A stretch of 9,073 nucleotides of DNA from an uncultured Clostridia bacterium (lineage in GTDB: Bacteria; Bacillota; Clostridia; Oscillospirales; CAG-272): contig CALAFS010000076.1 in NCBI GenBank assembly GCA_937892405.1, forward strand, positions 1 to 9,073, in the 5' to 3' direction. A program made the translations under genes and the position numbers. This document shows, piece by piece, positions 1 to 5,280 of this stretch (its first letter is position 1; every line of letters starts with the position of its first letter). The notes under the pieces were generated by a model. That model was not told the origin of the DNA. It ran no database searches and worked only from the letters and a program-made list of their open reading frames with translations.

Positions 1-45
1 CTTGATTCCCCGCGTTTCTCAGAGGATTTTTCGTTCCCCTTCGTG

Positions 46-70
46 GTAGGGGTGACCATCGGTCGCCCGC
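46..70 (-). repeat. 25-bp palindromic motif, copy 1
   Basis: Reverse-orientation copy of a motif whose forward core is GGGCGACCGATGGTCGCCCC. It differs from the copy at 239-263 at one position (a T where that copy has the equivalent of C). The motif is itself an imperfect palindrome, so each copy could form a short stem. Confidence 0.7.
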
Positions 71-238
71 CGTGAAACGCATGTTTTCCCGCACAGTAAA
101 GAATAAGATCACGGCAAATTATCTCTCCAAAGCCTCCTTCAAAGCGAAACACTTCGAGGGAGGTTTCATTTTGTGAAAAAATGACAGAGGGAGCCTGCCC
201 GGGTAAAAGCCGATAACAAGGCATAGAGAGATAGCGAA

Positions 239-263
239 GCGGGCGACCGATGGTCGCCCCTAC
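239..263 (+). repeat. 25-bp palindromic motif, copy 2
   Basis: This is the best-preserved copy and can be taken as the reference: GCGGGCGACC, then GATGGTCGCC, then CCTAC. It is almost the exact reverse complement of the copy at 46-70. Confidence 0.7.
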
Positions 264-319
264 GGGTATATGATAACGAAATGCCTCCAGATGATGCAAT
301 CGGCGTCTTTGCGTTTTGC

Positions 320-399
320 GGGTCGTCGGGGCGAGTGCCCCCCGTGGCAGGTGAACGATAGACCTTGCGTAACGGGTCGTCGAGGGCGCCGACCCCTAC
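320..399 (+). repeat. Direct repeat of GGGTCGTCG(G/A)GG
   Basis: GGGTCGTCGGGG at 320 recurs as GGGTCGTCGAGGG at 374, 54 bp downstream. The second copy continues into CGCCGACCCCTACA, so GGGTCG and CGACCC form a short dyad around GGCGCC. It ends in the same CCCCTAC as the 25-bp motif and is probably a related repeat family. Confidence 0.45.
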
Positions 400-452
400 A
401 AATCGCCAAAGCGACGGCACCTCTTTTTGGCGTTGTAACAATGAGAATGTGA

Positions 453-476
453 GCGGACGACCGAGGTCACCCCCGT
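453..476 (+). repeat. Palindromic motif, degenerate copy
   Basis: GCGGACGACCGAGGTCACCC followed by CCGT resembles the motif at 239-263 with several substitutions and one missing base. It retains the GACC...GGTC dyad. Confidence 0.5.
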
Positions 477-524
477 TATCTCGATCCTAAAGTTCTTACC
501 AAAACAATTCTTTCTCTCGCCGTA

Positions 525-905
525 GGCATATTTCACGCGCGAAGTGCATTTCATCCGCCAAAAAGTAACATTCCGCTAGCACAAATCCGTTCTTTTCGGC
601 GGACTTCGCCGCGGCATTGCAAGGTGACGAGCGTGGCGGTACATGCAAAGGCGTGACAGAGGCGCTTTTGAGCGTGGGCAATACCATCATGGAAGCAAGC
701 GACCGATGATCGCCGCTACAATTCGTAATTCCAAATGTTCCTGTCAAAGCGCTTTTTTCTCTCGTCACAGACGAATTTCACAAGGCACAGGCACATTTCA
801 CGCGCGAAGCGGGTTTCACTTGCCGAAAGATGACTTTTCGGCGAAAATTCCGGCGTTTCCTGATGGATTTCACTGTGGCGATGCAAAGTGACCCCACCGT
901 GTCAA
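525..905 (+). repeat. Two decayed copies of a larger direct repeat
   Basis: ATTTCACGCGCGAAG followed by a C/G-rich link and another TTTCA occurs at about 530-553 and again at about 794-818. Each is followed by a GCCAAA or GCCGAAA segment and, further on, by a related stretch: GCGGCATTGCAAGGTGAC near 611 and GTGGCGATGCAAAGTGAC near 875. The spacing is about 264 bp. The unit resembles TTTCAC/GCGAAG repeats I associate with gut Clostridia intergenic DNA; that is recollection, not a search. Confidence 0.45.
695..719 (+). repeat. Palindromic motif, degenerate copy
   Basis: GCAAGCGACCGATGATCGCC followed by GCTAC matches the reference copy at 239-263 at all but a few positions and keeps the CGACCGATG core. 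Confidence 0.55.
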
Positions 906-931
906 GCATAACAATTGCAAGTAACAAACAA

Positions 932-997
932 ATCGTGTAAGGGGATCGTATATGTCAAGGGCAGCACCGCAAACCAATAGTGTAAGGACATCGTATA
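932..997. repeat. 45-bp-spaced direct repeat
   Basis: The bases at 932-952 and 977-997 agree at 18 of 21 positions (shared blocks GTGTAAGG and ATCGTATA). The offset is exactly 45 bp. On the minus strand each copy carries a TATACGAT-like block, but no convincing promoter spacing follows. Confidence 0.6.
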
Positions 998-998
998 C

Positions 999-1020
999 AC
1001 ATTGCAGAGGCTTGCAATGT
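999..1020. repeat. Perfect 8-bp inverted repeat
   Basis: ACATTGCA at 999-1006 and TGCAATGT at 1013-1020 are separated by a 6-base loop, GAGGCT. There is no following T-run, so it is not terminator-like. It could be a protein-binding dyad or an RNA hairpin. Confidence 0.6.
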
Positions 1021-1045
1021 ATTTGAAATTCGTGTGAAGGCGAGC

Positions 1046-1092
1046 GGAGAGAAGGGAGAAGAAAGGGAAGAAAGAAGAGAAAGAAAAGAGGA
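1046..1092 (+). repeat. 47-nt uninterrupted purine run
   Basis: Every base from 1046 to 1092 is A or G. The run lies between the 999-1020 inverted repeat and the 3' end of the possible transposase fragment. Such tracts can be simple low-complexity sequence or can favour non-B DNA. Confidence 0.8.
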
Positions 1093-1094
1093 TT

Positions 1095-1340
1095 TCAAGC
1101 GCGGTGCACGGTCCCTTTGTGGCAAAGTCGGCGTATTTTCCGTCGGATTCTCTCGCCCGTATGCGCATCAAATTCCGCAATTTCAAAAATCCAGGAGCAA
1201 GCGATGAATGTTTTTTCGTTTTCTTCGGGTCTGAATTCTATCGTTTTCCCGATCATTGCCTCGCTTAAACAGGCTCGCCATCTGTCAAATCTTACATATC
1301 CCCGGTTGTTTCCCTTGGTGGCAAAAAATTGCCGTGCCAT
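1095..1340 (-). pseudogene. Possible C-terminal remnant of an integrase-type transposase
   Basis: This minus-strand ORF encodes 81 residues starting MARQFFATKGNNRGYVRFDR. The pattern G-Y-[VI]-R-F-x-x-W-R, then an LSEAMIGKTIEFRP-like stretch, then a block ending IAEFDAHTGE, resembles the small beta-barrel that ends IS481-like and other rve-type transposases. I recognise this only from pattern memory. A full transposase would be about 300 residues or more, and an in-frame stop lies five codons upstream of the ATG, so the catalytic DDE domain is not attached. There is no good Shine-Dalgarno site before the ATG. CCCTTTGTGGCAAAG near 1112 and CCCTTGGTGGCAAAA near 1312 bracket the fragment. It could equally be a chance ORF, although its composition is more protein-like than neighbouring frames. 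Confidence 0.35.
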
Positions 1341-1407
1341 CGTATAATTTTACATCTTCAGCGTATGTGCCGTTGCTTTTATGGTGGGCTTCCGAGGGGG
1401 GAGCATG

Positions 1408-1470
1408 CCAAGCGCTTCACACAGGCGTTCGCGTGATAGTAATTTCTCCTATCACATAGAACGCGCTTGG
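1408..1470. repeat. Large compound hairpin (19 paired bases)
   Basis: Three nested arms pair in order: CCAAGC (1408-1413) with GCTTGG (1465-1470), GCGTTC (1425-1430) with GAACGC (1459-1464), and GTGATAG (1433-1439) with CTATCAC (1449-1455), closing a 9-base loop. An 11-base bulge lies on the left side and a 2/3-base internal loop further in. There is no T-run, so it is not a simple terminator. It could be a structured RNA element or the end of a decayed mobile element. Confidence 0.65.
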
Positions 1471-1545
1471 CGTCCAATATTTCAGGGCATACGATCGAGA
1501 ACCTCTTTCTTTATCGCCCGGTGGAAACGCCATGTTTTCCTTATG

Positions 1546-1580
1546 TTTGCCGACGTTTTATTCTACCGTAGATCGGCAAA
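1546..1580. repeat. 8-bp inverted repeat
   Basis: TTTGCCGA at 1546-1553 and TCGGCAAA at 1573-1580 are perfect inverted repeats with a 19-base spacer. No gene or T-run is adjacent. Confidence 0.5.
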
Positions 1581-1705
1581 ATATCTCGATTTATTACTGC
1601 TTTTTCAAACCGGATTGCAGTTTTTTATAGATTTTTGCAGCTCGTATAGTGCCGCAAAGCCTTCAAAATGCGCATTTTAACTTTTGATAATGCTTTTAAG
1701 TCTTC

Positions 1706-1736
1706 AAAAAAAGGCGGAGTCCCCCAAGCAGCTCCG
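1706..1736 (-). terminator. Possible minus-strand terminator
   Basis: Read on the minus strand, CGGAG (1736-1732), a 12-base loop and CTCCG (1719-1715) are followed by CC and seven T residues (1712-1706). The stem is only 5 bp, so the call is weak. If real it would end a leftward transcript coming from the gene-poor stretch to its right, where no gene is evident. Confidence 0.3.
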
Positions 1737-2009
1737 AAAACGCAAAAATGTGAAAAAGCTATCTAAAAAAGAAGTAGAGATACCATCTCCGCGGAGAAAA
1801 AGACTTTATTTTGCCGAAAAGAAGCATAGAAAAGAGTAGTGCGGGCAATGGCGCCCGGAAGTAACGAGTTGCAAGCGAAAATGCAGAAAGTGCAAAAGAG
1901 CAAGCAAAGGTATCAAGTAACGCAGGGCGAACAGCGCGTGAAGCGCGGTAGTGATTTCTCGCCACTGATGGCACGTTCTCGCCCGTGGCAATAAATTTGC
2001 GTAAAAAGC

Positions 2010-2055
2010 GCGTGAATCATGCGAAAATCATAAATAACGAAGCGAAAATCATAAA
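2010..2055. repeat. 21-bp-period direct repeat
   Basis: GCGAAAATCATAAA occurs identically at 2021-2034 and 2042-2055, with a weaker related unit (GCGTGAATCAT) at 2010-2020. The period of 21 bp is two DNA helical turns. Confidence 0.6.
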
Positions 2056-2262
2056 GAGCAAAAAGTAGAGTAGAATACGCGCAGGAAAATGCTCAAAAAA
2101 CAGCGCGCGAGACGCAATGTCAGATCGCACGCAAAAAAAGCACAAGTGTGGCGAAGAAGCGCCGAATCCACCGATAATATGCCGAAAGCGGCGCATATCT
2201 TTACACGCGGTCGGCAAAGCGAAAGCCGCACGGCATCGGCGGTGAAAGCCAAAATTCCGGTG

Positions 2263-2330
2263 ATGCTACGGCAGAAGAGAAATAAATCAGAATAATGCCA
2301 CGGCAGAAGAGGGAAAAATTAGGACGATGC
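2263..2330. repeat. 32-bp-period repeat leading into the promoter
   Basis: ATGC(T/C)ACGGCAGAAGAG occurs at 2263-2279 and 2295-2311, with 16 of 17 bases identical. A third ATGCC starts at 2327, exactly one period further on, and the -35 box of the acetyltransferase promoter lies inside that decayed third unit. An array abutting a promoter could be a set of operator sites, but this is inference. Confidence 0.5.
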
Positions 2331-2331
2331 C

Positions 2332-2361
2332 TTGACAGGCAAGGGGATTTTGTGCTATGAT
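2332..2361 (+). promoter_or_regulatory. Sigma-A promoter with extended -10
   Basis: TTGACA (2332-2337) and TATGAT (2356-2361) are 18 bp apart, and TG at 2353-2354 gives an extended -10. The expected transcription start is near 2368. CCTTG (2330-2334) and CAAGG (2340-2344) form a small dyad over the -35 box that could be an operator. The upstream ATG at 2357 falls within the -10 box, which argues against translation from there. Confidence 0.75.
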
Positions 2362-2435
2362 ATTTTTATCTAAAGCCCGACGGCGCCATACGAAAGCGCT
2401 GTTTCGCACTCGTTTTTTGTGCCTCTCGGGCAAAA

Positions 2436-2441
2436 AAAGGA
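2436..2441 (+). promoter_or_regulatory. Ribosome-binding site of the acetyltransferase
   Basis: AAAGGA lies 8 bases before the ATG at 2450 and downstream of the predicted transcription start. It selects that ATG over the in-frame ATG at 2357, which would add 31 atypical residues. Confidence 0.75.
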
Positions 2442-2449
2442 ACTCTGTC

Positions 2450-3658
2450 ATGTTACCGAATACAGAATACGAAATCCGCAACCTGAAAACCGACGATCTC
2501 GAGCAATACAACGCCCTGTTGCGCTACGCGTTCCAGATCACGGAGCAAGAGCTGTCCGCCACCGGGTGGCGGGACGACGAGATCAAGCAATCCAAATTCC
2601 CAATTCTCGAGCGTGCCGATGTGCTCGGTTGTTTCGATCACGACACGCTGGTGTCGCAGATCGCCGTTTATCCCCTGAAAATGAACATATACGGCGCCGT
2701 ATACCCCATCGGATTCGTCACCAGCGTGTGCACCTATCCGGAATACAGCGGAAACGGCATCATGAAGCGTCTGATGCACCAGATCCTCACGCACATGCGG
2801 GCAAGGCAGCAGTCTCTCGCCCTCCTGTTCCCCTATTCGATCCCCCTGTACCGTAAAATGGGGTGGGAAATCATCTCAAACAAGATCACTTACTCGGTCA
2901 AAGACCGTCAGATCCCCGAAAAAGCCACGGCGCCGGGCTATGTCCGCCGTGTCAGCTGGGACAATGAGGATTTCCGCAATCTTCACGCGCAATTCGCCTC
3001 GGCGACACACGGTTGCCTCTTCCGGAACGCCCTGGCATGGGAGGAATACTGGCGCTGGGACGAAGACGACACCGTAGTAGCGATTTATTTTGATGTGGCG
3101 GGCAATCCGCGCGGATACATGGTTTATCTGATCAAAGACGATGTCATGCACATCAAAGAGATGATTTATCTGACAAGGGAAGCGGAAGAGGGGCTTTGGG
3201 AGTACATTCGTGCGCACGATTCCATGATTGACGAAGTGCGGGGAAGCTCCTACACCAGCGATCCGATCGCCTTCGAGCTGGACGACGGCGACATCAAAGA
3301 AACGATCCGCCCGTATATCATGGGAAGAATTGTCGATGTCGAGCAATTTTTCAAAAAATATCGTTCCGATCCGTCCGCAGACAATGCAAAAATCACTTTT
3401 GATATTGAAGATTCCTTCCTCTCATGGAATGAAAAGGCAGTTACCGTCCGCTTTGAGCGTGGAGAATGTGAAATTGTCCCCGAAGCGTCTTCCCACCGTG
3501 TAAAGCTCTCCATCGCCACGCTGACAACGCTTCTCCTCGGATATAAGACCGCCGCAAAGCTCTATCGTATGGGAAGAATCCACGCTGACGAAGAAACCGT
3601 CCGGCTGCTCGACGATGTTCTTCTCCATGAAATCCCTTACATTTCAGACTATATTTGA
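2450..3658 (+). CDS. Eis-like GNAT N-acetyltransferase with SCP2-like C-terminal domain
   Basis: The gene encodes 402 residues, the usual size of the Eis family of cytosolic acetyl-CoA-dependent N-acetyltransferases. Residues about 8-140 form the first GNAT half. The acetyl-CoA loop follows VCTYPEYSGNGIMKRL (93-108), and PYSIPLYRKMGWE (128-140) contains Tyr134, the position expected for the general acid. A second GNAT-like region follows, and from about residue 291 (MGRIVDVEQFFKKY) an SCP2-like domain runs to the C-terminus, ending PYISDYI. In Eis the terminal carboxylate takes part in catalysis; whether it does here is inferred. The usual Arg of the pyrophosphate-binding loop (R-G-x-G) is Ser100. 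Start 2450 is supported by AAAGGA at 2436-2441. The gene is monocistronic, with its own promoter and a terminator 32 bases after the stop. The substrate cannot be told: family members modify aminoglycosides, polyamines or proteins, so resistance should not be assumed. Confidence 0.9.
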   Translation: MLPNTEYEIRNLKTDDLEQYNALLRYAFQITEQELSATGWRDDEIKQSKFPILERADVLGCFDHDTLVSQIAVYPLKMNIYGAVYPIGFVTSVCTYPEYSGNGIMKRLMHQILTHMRARQQSLALLFPYSIPLYRKMGWEIISNKITYSVKDRQIPEKATAPGYVRRVSWDNEDFRNLHAQFASATHGCLFRNALAWEEYWRWDEDDTVVAIYFDVAGNPRGYMVYLIKDDVMHIKEMIYLTREAEEGLWEYIRAHDSMIDEVRGSSYTSDPIAFELDDGDIKETIRPYIMGRIVDVEQFFKKYRSDPSADNAKITFDIEDSFLSWNEKAVTVRFERGECEIVPEASSHRVKLSIATLTTLLLGYKTAAKLYRMGRIHADEETVRLLDDVLLHEIPYISDYI

Positions 3659-3690
3659 TAAAAACGGCTTTCATTGCCATATATCCAAGC

Positions 3691-3772
3691 AAAAACAGGC
3701 TGTCTCCGGTGATATGCGCCTCCAAAACCTCTGACTTTTGGGCGCACTCCGTTCATTGGCAGCCTGTTTTTT
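3691..3772 (+). terminator. Nested-hairpin Rho-independent terminator
   Basis: AAAAACAGGCTG (3691-3702) pairs with CAGCCTGTTTTT (3760-3771), with further T at 3772. The large 57-base interior holds a second stem, TGCGC (3715-3719) with GCGCA (3742-3746), that can extend through CCAAAA and TTTTGG around a short loop. It ends the acetyltransferase transcript. A-rich and T-rich flanks make it potentially bidirectional. Confidence 0.8.
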
Positions 3773-4118
3773 CACGCGCTCATACAAAGAGGATTGTTTT
3801 GCATCGTTTGACATCGGTCGGTATCGTTTTGCATTGCGTTGTATTGCATCGTTTTGTTTTGTTATGCTTTGTTTTGTTTTGCTTCGCTCTGCTGATTTTG
3901 TTGCGGCGCGTCCCGTTTCGGCTCGCCGCCCTGTTTTTTCCTTCGTTTCAGCTCATTTCGTCCTTCTCCTCGTCAAATATCGTCCTTACGGGGTTCGTTA
4001 GCGTCGTGTCAACGCGATTGCGGAGCATTTTTCTCTCCTTCTGTCGATTTTCGCCATTTCAGCAGCGATTTTATCTTCTTCGGCATGTATTTCGCAAAAA
4101 AGCCATCAGGCGACAAAA

Positions 4119-4134
4119 TGTTTCATGTGAAACA
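4119..4134. promoter_or_regulatory. parS: parS centromere site, one mismatch from consensus
   Basis: TGTTTCATGTGAAACA differs from the Bacillus-type parS consensus TGTTNCACGTGAAACA only at position 8 (T for C). It is part of an almost perfect 20-bp palindrome, AATGTTTCATGTGAAACATT. It lies about 1.6 kb upstream of parA and 2.7 kb upstream of parB. Spo0J-type ParB binds such sites and loads onto DNA as a CTP-dependent sliding clamp. The conserved half-sites and the local parAB genes make the call strong. The central substitution breaks exact symmetry and could lower affinity. I saw no second parS in the window. Confidence 0.88.
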
Positions 4135-4337
4135 TTCGGTTTATGCCCTTATTCTTCGCCGAATTTTCCGCTTTCTTCGCGTTTTCCATATGTTTTGAAC
4201 CATATACTTGCGGTTTTAGTGTCTTTCGGGGCGCTTTGGCAATACATCGGGAGTGTTTTGGCGTAAATCGGGCGCGCAGAGATCATGGGGATATGCCGTA
4301 AGATACAATAGGAAGCGCGCAACGATGTGTCGGGCAT

Positions 4338-4360
4338 GTTAAACCGCCGAGTTAAACCGC
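4338..4360. repeat. GTTAAACCGC direct repeat
   Basis: GTTAAACCGC occurs at 4338-4347 and 4351-4360, a 13-bp period, and is followed by GTTTTTTCGTTAAA. No gene starts nearby with a convincing ribosome-binding site. Confidence 0.5.
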
Positions 4361-4749
4361 GTTTTTTCGTTAAAGGGTGCAAAAAAGCGTGAAAAACGGG
4401 CTAAAACGCAATAAATACAGTTACAGAAGGCAAAGAGAGTCTTTCATACAGAAAAAGTGCAGCGAAACGCTTCATTTTTTCGTTTTTCCGTCTCCCAAAG
4501 GGTGTATTGGCGGCTATTTTCGGGGGAAAATCTTGTCAAGCTTGTCTTTCTTCCCGATTTTTCGGATTTTTCAGAGCTTTGTGTGCATTTTGACTTGCTT
4601 GTTTCTGTGATTATGTGTGTGATTATCTGTATTTTAGGGATTTTAGGGGCAGTTTTCGGATCGGTTTTGTCTGCTCGGGTGATTTTTGGGCGTATTTTGC
4701 CTTTTTGATGCTTTTGGGGCGGTTTTTCTTTTGTTATTCTGTAAAGAGC

Positions 4750-4780
4750 AAGGGCAATATACATTGCAAATATTGCCTTT
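4750..4780 (+). repeat. 11-bp inverted repeat with terminator-like tail
   Basis: AAGGGCAATAT (4750-4760) pairs with ATATTGCCTTT (4770-4780), with one G-T pair and a 9-base loop, ACATTGCAA. TTTATTGCTTTTTATT follows. It could be a weak terminator or a protein-binding dyad; no gene ends just upstream. Confidence 0.5.
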
Positions 4781-4861
4781 ATTGCTTTTTATTCTTTAGA
4801 TATTTCCTTTTTACCCGAATTTTTAGTTGAATTTAGTTATAACATTGCAATTATTGTCTTT
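4761..4861. repeat. 81-bp-spaced copies of an ACATTGCAA motif
   Basis: The 20 bases at 4761-4780 and at 4842-4861 match at 18 positions (ACATTGCAA-x-TATTG-x-CTTT). The first copy overlaps the right arm of the inverted repeat at 4750-4780. Spacing is about eight helical turns, and both lie 170-270 bp upstream of the strong promoter at 5034, so regulator binding is possible. Confidence 0.5.
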
Positions 4862-5033
4862 TGCGCTCCCGTATTTTTTGCTTTTTCACGCGGCATATTC
4901 TCCGCAAAGCCTCTGCCTCTGTATTTGCCCCCCTTATCGAGCGATTCATCGGGCATACCATGGGTGAAAGAAAGCTCTTCCGTGTTTATATTTTTCTTCA
5001 TGCGGAATTTTTATAAAATATTTTGTTTTTCCC

Positions 5034-5062
5034 TTGACAATTTTCGATTCTCCCGTTATAAT
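5034..5062 (+). promoter_or_regulatory. Full-consensus sigma-A promoter upstream of parA
   Basis: TTGACA (5034-5039), a 17-bp spacer and TATAAT (5057-5062) match the housekeeping consensus at all 12 positions. A/T-rich tracts at about 5007-5030 (TTTTTATAAAATATTTTG) could act as an UP element. The predicted start is near 5069. The next convincing gene on this strand is parA, 636 nt further on, so the promoter probably drives parA through a long leader, or else an independent RNA. Confidence 0.85.
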
Positions 5063-5190
5063 GAAATACAGAAAAGATCGCGTCTTTCCGCCGTTTTCGG
5101 GTAGTTTTCCCCTTTTTCGGTGAAAGTGCAGGGAATTCGTCCCCTCCGCACGGCGTGCGAAGATTTTTCCGACACCCTCGCCCAAAATTT

Positions 5191-5280
5191 CTCCTGTGGA
5201 TCTTCCACCGAGAATTTTCTCCTCCGAATATCTTCCACCGAGAATCTTCTTCTGCGGATTTTCGCCGCGGATCTTCTTCT
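5191..5280 (+). repeat. 30-bp tandem repeat in the parA leader
   Basis: TCTTCCACCGAGAATTTTCT at 5201-5220 recurs exactly 30 bp later at 5231-5250 with one change. A third, decayed unit at 5251-5280 keeps the CTTCT end and scattered positions. The period is a multiple of three, so any reading frame would repeat a decapeptide; on the minus strand this is RRRRFSVEDI / RRRKFSVEDP. Nothing else supports translation. Confidence 0.6.

Larger units (their letters stand above)
46..263. mobile_element. Possible MITE-like element with 25-bp inverted termini
   Basis: The 25 bases at 46-70 and at 239-263 are inverted repeats of one another with 24 of 25 positions matching; the core is GCGACCGATGGTCGCC in the right copy. 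Inside lie a hairpin at 133-163 (two 12-base arms, one wobble pair and one mismatch) and a second hairpin at 166-184 (TCATTTT / AAAATGA). A 218-bp non-coding segment with matched termini and internal palindromes fits a miniature inverted-repeat element or a repeat cassette. No target-site duplication is visible just outside the termini, and other copies of the motif occur singly, so it may instead be two chance-paired repeat copies. Confidence 0.4.
1..2331. other. Long gene-poor, repeat-rich tract
   Basis: No ORF here has the combination of a ribosome-binding site, coherent length and recognisable motifs expected of an intact gene. The tract holds degenerate copies of a 25-bp palindromic motif, decayed direct repeats, an all-purine run, several strong inverted repeats and one minus-strand ORF that may be a transposase remnant. 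From about 1700 to 2330 the plus strand is visibly A- and purine-rich. It reads as a decayed accessory or mobile-element graveyard, or as an array of structured non-coding repeats. I see no tRNA, rRNA or CRISPR array in it. Confidence 0.6.
3773..5033. other. T-rich gene-poor tract containing parS
   Basis: The plus strand is strongly T-rich with low-complexity G/T runs at 3846-3885 (GTTTTGTTTTG twice, 20 bp apart). ORFs in this tract are short, compositionally biased and lack ribosome-binding sites. The supported features are the parS site, a short direct repeat near 4338, and the inverted and direct repeats at 4750-4861. I searched by eye for DnaA boxes (TTATNCACA) on both strands and found no exact match. 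Confidence 0.6.

Noticed and set aside
1343..1348. Exact TATAAT hexamer near 1345
   Set aside because: No acceptable -35 hexamer lies 16-18 bp upstream and no gene follows.
2357..2449. N-terminal extension of the acetyltransferase from ATG 2357
   Set aside because: The ATG lies inside the -10 box, upstream of the predicted transcript start. The extension is not family-like, and a good ribosome-binding site precedes 2450.
3655..4266. A 203-codon plus-strand frame starting at the acetyltransferase stop
   Set aside because: It starts with TTG, runs through the terminator at 3691-3772, is made of low-complexity Phe/Leu/Val-rich sequence from T-rich DNA, and has no ribosome-binding site.
5191..5280. 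CRISPR-like array in the parA leader
   Set aside because: There are only two good units with 10-bp intervals, no unique spacers of usual size and no cas genes.
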